The notes under the pieces were generated by a model. The model made no database searches and had not been told where the DNA came from. It saw nothing but the letters and a program-made list of their open reading frames with translations. Below are positions 25,545 through 32,238 of a stretch of DNA of 64,000 nucleotides, piece by piece; positions within the stretch are counted from its first letter, which is position 1; each line of letters opens with the position of its first letter. Source of the DNA: Thermococcus alcaliphilus (GTDB taxonomy: Archaea; Methanobacteriota_B; Thermococci; Thermococcales; Thermococcaceae); NCBI RefSeq assembly GCF_024054535.1, contig NZ_JAMXLV010000021.1, positions 124,001 to 188,000 on the forward strand, in the 5' to 3' direction. Position numbers and translations under genes: made by a program.

Positions 25545-26306
25545 CTATAAAGCCTCTTTCAGAGCCTGCAAAATATTTTCCACTTCTCCTTTGCTCTCCG
25601 TCAGCTTGAGGAAAATATCTTCCAAGTTTTCTTCATGAACTTTCTCTTTTAACTCCTCCATTGTTCCTTCCACAATAAGCTCTCCCTTATAGATAAGCCC
25701 AATTCTGTCGCATATCATCTCTGCTAAGGGCAACACATGAGTGGAAAACACTATGCTCTGCCCCTCTTCTTTGAATTCGAGCAAAAGCTCCCTTAATATC
25801 TTAGCACTTTTAGGATCAAGGCCGTTCATGGCTTCATCAAGAACAAGAACCTGTGGGTCGTGAAGCAGGGCAGAGATGAGAGAAATTTTCTGCTGTGTGC
25901 CAAAGCTCAGCGTTCCGATAAACTGATCGAGGTACTCCTCAATCCCAAAGGCTTTGACAAGATAGTTAACCCTCTCCTCCAGCTTTTCTTTAGCAATTCC
26001 CCTAACACTCCCAACGAAATTAAAGAACTCTTCTGGCGTTAAGCTTTCATACAGAACAGGTGTTTCGGGCACAAATCCCACGACCTCTTTCACCTTTACG
26101 GGGTCTCTTAAAGGGTCAATGCCCGCTATACTTACACTTCCAGAAGTCGGTTTGAGTATACCAACCAGAATCTTCATTGTGGTCGATTTTCCACTTCCGT
26201 TGGGGCCTAGAAGCCCATAAATTTCGCCATCATTAACCCTAAAGCTTATCCCGTTGAGCACTGTTTTCTCGCCAAACCTCTTAGTGAGATTTTCCACCAC
26301 GATCAT
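25545..26306 (-). CDS. ABC transporter ATP-binding protein (exporter type)
   Basis: A 253-residue ABC ATPase: Walker A GPNGSGKSTT near residue 36, Q-loop VGFVPETPVLYESLTPEEF, Walker B VLVLDEAMNGLDPKS near 155 and the H-loop FSTHVLPLAE. The signature is TLSFGTQQKISL, with Phe-Gly in place of the usual Gly-Gly, a variation common in ABC-2 exporters. It pairs with the downstream permease gene. A C-terminal extension of about 40 residues (LKEKVHEENLEDIFLKLTES) is typical of CcmA-type exporters. Confidence 0.9.
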   Translation of the reverse strand: MIVVENLTKRFGEKTVLNGISFRVNDGEIYGLLGPNGSGKSTTMKILVGILKPTSGSVSIAGIDPLRDPVKVKEVVGFVPETPVLYESLTPEEFFNFVGSVRGIAKEKLEERVNYLVKAFGIEEYLDQFIGTLSFGTQQKISLISALLHDPQVLVLDEAMNGLDPKSAKILRELLLEFKEEGQSIVFSTHVLPLAEMICDRIGLIYKGELIVEGTMEELKEKVHEENLEDIFLKLTESKGEVENILQALKEAL

Positions 26307-26390
26307 AAACTTGCCTCGATTAATTGAAAACCACTGCTCTAATAAACCTTTTGAGAGAGATTTATAACCATGAAATGCAAAAATGATAAC

Positions 26391-27905
26391 ATGAAAATCC
26401 TACTCGTCACGGGAATCCTTGCGGAGCCTCTGGTTAGGAAGTATGGAGAAGGATGCGATGTCTTTGTATGTCCCGTTAGTGTTGCGGCTTTTCTTACCCC
26501 GAGAATGATTGTAAACTGTTTAAAAAAAGCCTGTATAAGGGATTACGATCTCATACTAATCCCCGGACTCGTGAGAGGGTCGGCACAGGAGATAGAAGAT
26601 GCCATTGGAATTCCTACGTTCAAAGGCCCAAGAAACGCTTACGACATACCTCAAGTAATCCAAGCACTCAAAAAGGGGTTCAAGCTGAGCAAAGAAATCC
26701 CCGCCGATGATCTGTTTGAAATAGATGCCCTCAAGAAAGTCGAAGACATTAAAAACCAAACAAAAAATAAGAAATACATTGAAAAAGCCCTCAAGAAGCC
26801 CCATAACTTCCTCATAGGAAATTTGCCAGTTGGACTTGACTTTCCGCAGAGAATAATAGCCGAAATTGTAGATGCCTCAAAGCTCAGCTTCGAGGAGCTT
26901 TTTAATAAAGCCCTCTATTACCTCAAAAGTGGAGCGGATATAATTGATCTGGGGATGGTGAGTGGGGAAGAGAATCCTGAATTCGCTGAGATAATTCCAG
27001 AGCTTAGAGAAGCCCTAAAAAGCTCCGGCTATAAGGTTCCGATAAGTTTCGATTCCTTAAACCCAAGAGAACTTGAAAGAGCCCTTGACTTTGCGGATCT
27101 GTTTTTAAGCGTTGATGAGAGCAACCTAGAAGTTATGATAACTGAAAAGCCCGTCGTTTTGATTCCAACTAACCAAGAAAAAGGCTATTTCCCCATCAAT
27201 CCCAAAGAGAGGGTTGAATTCTTAGAGAAGCTTAAAGAAAAAGCACTTTCCTTGGGGTATAAGAGAGTCATTGCAGACTTGATTCTTGAGCATGTGCCCA
27301 ATTTAGCCCGTTCCATCTCAGCCTTCCAGCTCTACAGAGAAAGGCACGAGAAAGATGTCCTCTTAGCTGGAGTTGGAAACGTTGTGGAGATGATAGACGC
27401 GGACAGCGTAGGAATTAACGCCCTATTGGCAGGAGTTGCGAAGGAACTGAACATTTCACTCCTCCTCACTACAGAGGTGAGTCCTAAGTGCAGAGGAAGC
27501 GTCAAGGAGCTAAGAAGGGCTTTGGACATGATGTTCTTCGAGATTCCCAAGGATCTTGGCTTTGACCTACTGCTCTTAAAAGAAAAGAAAAGCGAAAGTG
27601 TTACCTATGAAGTAAAATCCCCCGTTGTGAATGCCAAGGAAAAAGGCGTGAAGCTTGAGGATATCTACTTTAGAATCTTCCTTAAGGATGATAAGATATG
27701 GGTGATAGCCCACAAGGGCACTAAACAGCTTCTAACGGTGGTTGGAGAAGAACCAAACGCAATAATTGACACAATCTTGGAACACTTTGAAATTTCGCCC
27801 AGACACGCTTTTTATCTCGGAAGAGAGCTAGAAAGGGCAAAAACTGCTCTCAAACTAAGGAGAAGTTATCTGCAAGAGGGCGAACTCTTCAAGGACTTCT
27901 ACTGA
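26391..27905 (+). CDS. dihydropteroate synthase-like protein
   Basis: A 504-residue archaeal protein with a DHPS-like TIM barrel in the middle (GLDFPQRIIAEIVDASKLS, SGADIIDLGMVSGE at about 195-208, ISFDSLNPRELERAL, LVAGVGNVVEM-like LLAGVGNVVEMIDADSVG) flanked by N- and C-terminal domains (MKILLVTGILAEPLVRKYG and the tail beginning VTYEVKSPVVNAK). Family TIGR00284-type proteins are thought to act in archaeal pterin or methanopterin-like C1 cofactor synthesis, but the reaction is uncertain. The ATG at 26391 is placed about 28 bases after TTTATAACC, fitting a leaderless start, and it gives the expected N-terminus. Confidence 0.85.
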   Translation: MKILLVTGILAEPLVRKYGEGCDVFVCPVSVAAFLTPRMIVNCLKKACIRDYDLILIPGLVRGSAQEIEDAIGIPTFKGPRNAYDIPQVIQALKKGFKLSKEIPADDLFEIDALKKVEDIKNQTKNKKYIEKALKKPHNFLIGNLPVGLDFPQRIIAEIVDASKLSFEELFNKALYYLKSGADIIDLGMVSGEENPEFAEIIPELREALKSSGYKVPISFDSLNPRELERALDFADLFLSVDESNLEVMITEKPVVLIPTNQEKGYFPINPKERVEFLEKLKEKALSLGYKRVIADLILEHVPNLARSISAFQLYRERHEKDVLLAGVGNVVEMIDADSVGINALLAGVAKELNISLLLTTEVSPKCRGSVKELRRALDMMFFEIPKDLGFDLLLLKEKKSESVTYEVKSPVVNAKEKGVKLEDIYFRIFLKDDKIWVIAHKGTKQLLTVVGEEPNAIIDTILEHFEISPRHAFYLGRELERAKTALKLRRSYLQEGELFKDFY

Positions 27906-27939
27906 GGAAAAGTATTAAAACCAAAAATGCCAACCCATA

Positions 27940-28003
27940 ACGAGGGTGATGAAAGCCTATCCCGAGCCCCATGGCAATGAGGAGTACAGCCAGGGCTGAT
28001 CAG
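27940..28003 (+). ncRNA. candidate C/D box RNA between convergent genes
   Basis: C GTGATGA (27946-27952) and D CTGA (27996-27999) are canonical; the internal boxes are degenerate, with CCGA at 27962-27965 and GCAATGA at 27974-27980. A TATA-like ATTAAAACC at about 27913-27921 has the right spacing for a transcript starting near 27942. It fills the 94-base gap after the DHPS-like gene. The imperfect internal boxes keep this a candidate. Confidence 0.5.
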
Positions 28004-28287
28004 GGATTTTCAAAGAGCGGAACTCTTGGCTTCTTAAACTTCTCTTCCAGCTCCGCCCTTTTTGCCCTAACTTCCTCCAAAAGCTCACCTATTTTTTCGT
28101 TTTCATGCTTTCTTGAAAGACTTACCAGAATCCCCTCGATAAAGCCCAGTATGGAAACGTTTATGAAATCCTCCCCTTTTTTGCTCGAGAGCTCCTTCTG
28201 AAGGGATACAAAGGAATCAATAGCCTTAAGGAGATGCTCTTCATTAAGCTCCTTACACAATGCCTTAACCCTCTCAACTTCCTCCAT
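28000..28287 (-). CDS. small helical protein of unknown function (possibly DUF3216)
   Basis: A 95-residue, largely helical protein: MEEVERVKALCKELNEEHL at the start, then FINVSILGFIEGILVSLSRKHENEKIGELLEEVRAKRAELEEKFKKPRVPLFENP. I think it belongs to the Thermococcales DUF3216 family, but this is from memory of its style and not certain. GAGGTGATTCC precedes the ATG at 28287, and the TatD gene ends six bases upstream of it, so the two form an operon. Confidence 0.65.
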   Translation of the reverse strand: MEEVERVKALCKELNEEHLLKAIDSFVSLQKELSSKKGEDFINVSILGFIEGILVSLSRKHENEKIGELLEEVRAKRAELEEKFKKPRVPLFENP

Positions 28288-28292
28288 AGGAA

Positions 28293-29054
28293 TCACCTCA
28301 GATTCAGCTTAAAGAACCTAACAGCGTTTTTATGAGTTGTTCTCTTTACCTCCTCAGCAGGTATGTCCTTTATTTTAGCTATTTCCTCGATGGCGAACTT
28401 CACATAATACGGCTTATTCTTCTCGCCCTTGAAAGGACTCATATATGGAGCATCGGTCTCAACGAGAATGTTTTCAACGTCCAAAGCCTCTACAACTTTC
28501 CTCACTTCGGGGATGAAAGCCACTCCAGTGCTTATACCTATGAAATGTCCATTTTCAGCGATCTCTTTAGCTGTTTCAACGTCCCCAGTGTAGGAGTGGA
28601 AGTAGCCATGAAGGCCTTTCCTCTGAACTGCCTCATAAACTTCTCTTTCAGCATCCCTCGCGTGAAGAACAACAGGCTTGCCAAGCTCAGCAGCGAGCTC
28701 AAGGAAATGGCTGAATATTCCACGCTGGTTCTTTCGCTCTTCTTCCGTTTTGGCATAGTAGTAATCAAGCCCAATCTCACCAACGGCGATGATTTCATCC
28801 CTATGTTCTATTATAAACTCCTCAACCCTCCTGACCTTTCCCCAGTTGCCCCTCCTAGCTTCGTTTGGGGCGAATCCTAAAGTTGGAAACATGAAGCCAA
28901 AATACGGCTTTAGGAGCTCCCAGCTTTTCCATACGTGGAATTTCCGGTATTCAGTTATAGAATCCACTATGGCGTCAAGGTGTCTTTGGCTCTCTTCAAC
29001 GATTGCTGGGATTTCCTTCTTGAACATCTCCACATGAGCGTGAGCGTCTATCAC
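28293..29054 (-). CDS. TatD-family metal-dependent hydrolase
   Basis: A 253-residue amidohydrolase-fold enzyme related to TatD DNases: metal ligands in MIDAHAHVEMF (His-x-His), the glutamate in VGEIGLDYYYAKTEEERK near 95, VVLHARDAEREVYEAV near 128, FHSYTG near 155 and the final aspartate in LVETDAPYMSPFKGEKN near 208. TatD enzymes cleave DNA 3' ends or act in quality control; the natural substrate here is unknown. First gene of a two-gene operon with the small helical protein. Confidence 0.9.
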   Translation of the reverse strand: MIDAHAHVEMFKKEIPAIVEESQRHLDAIVDSITEYRKFHVWKSWELLKPYFGFMFPTLGFAPNEARRGNWGKVRRVEEFIIEHRDEIIAVGEIGLDYYYAKTEEERKNQRGIFSHFLELAAELGKPVVLHARDAEREVYEAVQRKGLHGYFHSYTGDVETAKEIAENGHFIGISTGVAFIPEVRKVVEALDVENILVETDAPYMSPFKGEKNKPYYVKFAIEEIAKIKDIPAEEVKRTTHKNAVRFFKLNLR

Positions 29055-29131
29055 TTGAACCCCCTTCCATCATAAAGAAGGGAATAGAAAAGCTTTTCTA
29101 TTTAAACTCTACAAAAATTATGGGAGGTAAA

Positions 29132-30079
29132 ATGGAATGGGAAGATATTATTCAGGATGATCAAATTATTAGGTACCTTCGGGAAAAACCACCCAAAGAA
29201 GTCTTGAGCTTTCTGATTTTCAACAAAGAACATGAAGCCAAATTTTACAAAGAACTTTCTGAAAACTGCAGTTTAGAAAGTGTTAAGACGCTGTTTTCTT
29301 CATTTTCAGAAGAGAGCCTCAAGGAGAAAAATGAGCTTTATGAAAAATTCCAGCTTTTGTATCCGGGGGAAAAGCCAAAGTTTCCTGAACTCTCATTTTT
29401 CCAGAATAAAAGAGTTACAAAAGCTCTTAAAACTATTAGAGAGCATCTTAAAATTCTCAGAACGTGCATGGACTTGGAGCTTTCTATGAAAGAAACTTAT
29501 GAGATTGTCTCAAAGGTGATAAAAGATGACAACCTAAAATCAACCCTATCTAAACTTTCTCACATTGAAGGAGAGCACTATGACAAGCTGAGGGAGCTTT
29601 ACGAGCTTTTACTTGCACTTTCTGAAGATGAAGTTAAGCTCAAGGAACTCGCTCCAGGTGGCTATCTTTTCTCCACCAAGTTCAAAGCACGCTATTTCCT
29701 TTTGAATCTCGCTGATAAACATAAGGTGGCAATCATAACAAGGGACTCCCCAGATGAAGTTAAAAAATTGTTTAAGGATAACGTTGAAGTGTATTGGTTA
29801 ACAAACATCCCGACAGTTGGCTCTATCTCTCCAGACAGGTTCGACGAAGCGAGAAAATTCATGATTGATTTCCTGAAGCAGGGACACTCTATTTTGGTTA
29901 TAGAGGGAATAGAGCACTTGAATGCAAAACTTGGATTTAAAAAGTTCTTTGAAGTATTGACTTACCTCAAAGACTACGCAATAATCAACCAAAGCTATAT
30001 AATCCTCTCTGGGGATTTGAAGGCCTTTAACGAAAGTGAAAAAGGCGTCCTAAGCTCAGAATTTCACCTCATCTCCTAG
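29132..30079 (+). CDS. ferritin-like domain fused to DUF835
   Basis: A 315-residue fusion. Residues about 20-165 look like a ferritin/rubrerythrin four-helix bundle with the metal motifs NKEHEAKFYKELS and SHIEGEHYDKLREL (E-x-x-H type), which could bind iron or another metal. Residues about 180-315 are DUF835: GGYLFSTKFKARYFLLNLAD, SILVIEGIEHLNAKLGFKKF and TYLKDYAIINQSYIILSGDLKAF. A role in metal or oxidant sensing is only inference. The ATG at 29132 follows GGGAGGTAAA. It shares DUF835 with the membrane protein at 17108-18151. Confidence 0.75.
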   Translation: MEWEDIIQDDQIIRYLREKPPKEVLSFLIFNKEHEAKFYKELSENCSLESVKTLFSSFSEESLKEKNELYEKFQLLYPGEKPKFPELSFFQNKRVTKALKTIREHLKILRTCMDLELSMKETYEIVSKVIKDDNLKSTLSKLSHIEGEHYDKLRELYELLLALSEDEVKLKELAPGGYLFSTKFKARYFLLNLADKHKVAIITRDSPDEVKKLFKDNVEVYWLTNIPTVGSISPDRFDEARKFMIDFLKQGHSILVIEGIEHLNAKLGFKKFFEVLTYLKDYAIINQSYIILSGDLKAFNESEKGVLSSEFHLIS

Positions 30080-30319
30080 CCCTCTCTTTTTCCAAACAAC
30101 CTTTCCGTCTTTCCTAATGACAGCCAGTATTCTATGGTATGGGATTTGGGTGTCTTCAATGAAGAAATAGCCATGGCCAAGCTCTATGAGCTTTACGGGG
30201 ATCTTTTTAACATTCCCATATGCCCCCCGATGCTCAATAACAATGTAATAGTCTTCCTCATTTTCCCTAGGGTCGTATTTAATTTTGGAGAGAACCTCCT
30301 TAACGAAGCCCTTTCTCAC
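30056..30319 (-). CDS. UPF0248/DUF504 (MJ1316-type RNA-end domain) protein
   Basis: An 87-residue protein: GFVKEVLSKIKYDPRENEEDYYIVIEHRGAYGNVKKIPVKLIELGHGYFFIEDTQIPYHRILAVIRKDGKVVWKKRG. This matches the MJ1316/DUF504 domain, proposed to recognise RNA ends in repair pathways. The IPYHRILAV stretch is its hallmark. It overlaps the end of the ferritin-like gene convergently, and its ATG overlaps the MBL stop (TGA) upstream, so it forms an operon with the MBL hydrolase. Confidence 0.8.
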   Translation of the reverse strand: MRKGFVKEVLSKIKYDPRENEEDYYIVIEHRGAYGNVKKIPVKLIELGHGYFFIEDTQIPYHRILAVIRKDGKVVWKKRGLGDEVKF

Positions 30320-31005
30320 TCAAAGACCCCCAAAACCTTTTTGATTAATTCAAAATTCTCTTCCCAGTTTGTTATAGGCTTTCCATGTCCGGGCAAGGCA
30401 ATATAAACATCTAGTGCTTCCAGTTTCTTTAGGCTTCTTACCAATTCTTCAAAGCTCCCCGTGGGCAAGTCAGTCCTTCCAACCGTGCCCTTAAACACAG
30501 TATCCCCTGTAAAAAGGACTTTTTCTTCTGGCTCATATAGACAGAGGCTTCCTGCAGTATGACCGGGTGTATAGAGGACTTTAAGCGCCTTACTTCCGAC
30601 CTTCAAAACGCTTCCATCGTCAAGTCTCATATCAACACTATGCGGCATAAACCGTCTTCCATAGGCGTATGAGAGAATAATGTAGTCGTTTCCCTTTTCA
30701 ATAGCCTCCGCTGTGAGAGTGTGGGCAGCAAAGAAGACTTCGATACCTCTTTCTTCCAAAAACTCCTTAAACTTTCTATTTCCTCCAACATGGTCGAAGT
30801 GCTCATGTGTATTTAGAATCGTGACTCTTTCTAAACCCTCAAGGTAGCCTTCTCTGTCAAGCACATCAAAATACCTGTGCCAGTAAACCCCTGTGCCAGT
30901 GTCGATTATCAAACCCTCTCCCCGGTCTCGAAACAAATAGATGTTTGAATCATACCCTACTCCTTTGAGCATTACCGTGTTTGGTGGGATTTCTATGGGA
31001 ATCAT
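30316..31005 (-). CDS. MBL-fold metallo-hydrolase
   Basis: A 229-residue metallo-beta-lactamase-fold enzyme with the dinuclear zinc motif NTHEHFDHVGGN (near residue 65), a further ligand in YTPGHTAGSLCLY, the bridging aspartate in VLFTGDTVFKGTVGRTDLP and the last histidine in ALPGHGKPITN. This is the glyoxalase II-like branch, which hydrolyses thioesters or related compounds; exact substrate unknown. The ATG at 31005 follows GAGGTGATT. It is upstream of the DUF504 gene in one operon. Confidence 0.88.
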   Translation of the reverse strand: MIPIEIPPNTVMLKGVGYDSNIYLFRDRGEGLIIDTGTGVYWHRYFDVLDREGYLEGLERVTILNTHEHFDHVGGNRKFKEFLEERGIEVFFAAHTLTAEAIEKGNDYIILSYAYGRRFMPHSVDMRLDDGSVLKVGSKALKVLYTPGHTAGSLCLYEPEEKVLFTGDTVFKGTVGRTDLPTGSFEELVRSLKKLEALDVYIALPGHGKPITNWEENFELIKKVLGVFE

Positions 31006-31027
31006 TGTAATCACCTCAAAAAGGCTC

Positions 31028-31095
31028 GAGGGGGGACCGCCTCTTCATCTCGGGGGAGCAAGTCCCGTCAGGAGGGATGAATCTCTTCATCGCCT
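31028..31095. other. structured GC-rich element sharing a motif with 44560-44625
   Basis: The 179-base gap between the MBL and M20 genes holds a GC-rich block. CTTCATCTCG (31043-31052) and GGGATGAA (31074-31081) can pair through TTCATC/GATGAA, and a second TTCATC follows at 31085-31090. The same two motifs in the same order occur at 44568-44577 and 44606-44613, beside a TnpB gene. It may be the solitary remnant of a transposon end or a structured RNA. The strand is not decided. Confidence 0.35.
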
Positions 31096-31184
31096 GATGG
31101 TGGATAATCTGACTAGCAAATAAAGTTTTCCTTTTCCACAGTATTTATTAAGCCAAAGTACTAAGTTTTATTTAGGTGAGCCAA

Positions 31185-32237
31185 ATGAAAGCTGAGAGAG
31201 CAAAGGAAATTTTGGTCGAGCTTTTGAAAATTCCATCACCATCAGGGCAGGAAGATCGTCTTGCCTTGCACATAATGGAGTTCCTCCACAGATTAGATTA
31301 TGATGTCCACATAGAGAGCGATGGAAAGGTAATCGACCTCGTTGTAAACCCCGAGGCTGAGCTCTTCTTTGAAGTTCACATGGACACGATAGACGTAAGA
31401 GCCGAGCCTTTTGTCAGGGGAAATATCGTCTACGGTACGGGAGCTAGTGATGTTAAAGGGGGACTGGCAAGCGTCCTCCTAATGCTTGAGAGCCTCAAGA
31501 GGGATAAGCAAGACCTTAACGTCGGAGTTGTATTTGTGAGCGACGAAGAAAAAGGAGGAATGGGGTCTGCTCTGTTTATGGAGCGCTACAAACCAAAGAT
31601 GGCAATAGTAATAGAGCCAACCGACCTTGAAGTGCACATAGCTCATGCAGGAAACATAGAAGCTTACTTCGAAGTTGATGGTAAAGAAGCCCACGGAGCA
31701 TGCCCCGAGAGCGGGATAAACGCCATAGACCAGGCTTACAAGATGATAGAGGAACTTAAGGCTCTTGAACCCTTCAAGCAGAAGGGGAAGTACTTCGATG
31801 CCTACATAGGACTGCAAGAGCTGATATGTGAGAACCCCTACTACCTAATTCCAGCTCTCTGCAAGGGAAGGTTTGAAGCGAGGCTCTTACCTGACCAAGA
31901 AGTTGAGGACGTTCTGGACTTAATGGAGCCCATCCTAGATGAATACACCCTCCGCTATGAGTACACGGAAATATGGGATGGCTATGAGCTTGACGAGAGC
32001 GAAGAGATAGTGCAATTAGCCAAAAAAGCCATGGAAGAAGTTGATCTGGAAGACTTCGGAGGAATGAGGAGCTGGACAGATGCAATTAACTTCATGTACA
32101 ACGGAACAAAGACGATTGTCTTCGGTCCCGGAAACCTTGACATCTCCCACACAAAGGGCGAAAGAATAGACGTCAGAGACGTGGTCAAGGCAAGCGAGTT
32201 TTTGAGGAAGGTTAACGAGATCTACGGGAGGAGTTAG
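31185..32237 (+). CDS. M20-family metallopeptidase (ArgE/DapE/LysK type)
   Basis: A 350-residue dinuclear zinc deacylase or peptidase: metal ligands in FFEVHMDTIDV (near 68), YGTGASDVKGGLASVLLML (Asp near 90), the catalytic-base pair SDEEKGGMGS (near 117) and EPTDLEVHIAHAGN (near 142), with the last ligand His in DISHTKGERID. This is closest to acetyl-lysine/acetyl-ornithine deacetylases of the LysW-dependent lysine/arginine pathway, but no LysW or other lys/arg genes are adjacent, so another substrate is possible. The ATG at 31185 follows TAGGTGAG. Confidence 0.82.
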   Translation: MKAERAKEILVELLKIPSPSGQEDRLALHIMEFLHRLDYDVHIESDGKVIDLVVNPEAELFFEVHMDTIDVRAEPFVRGNIVYGTGASDVKGGLASVLLMLESLKRDKQDLNVGVVFVSDEEKGGMGSALFMERYKPKMAIVIEPTDLEVHIAHAGNIEAYFEVDGKEAHGACPESGINAIDQAYKMIEELKALEPFKQKGKYFDAYIGLQELICENPYYLIPALCKGRFEARLLPDQEVEDVLDLMEPILDEYTLRYEYTEIWDGYELDESEEIVQLAKKAMEEVDLEDFGGMRSWTDAINFMYNGTKTIVFGPGNLDISHTKGERIDVRDVVKASEFLRKVNEIYGRS

Positions 32238-32238
32238 A

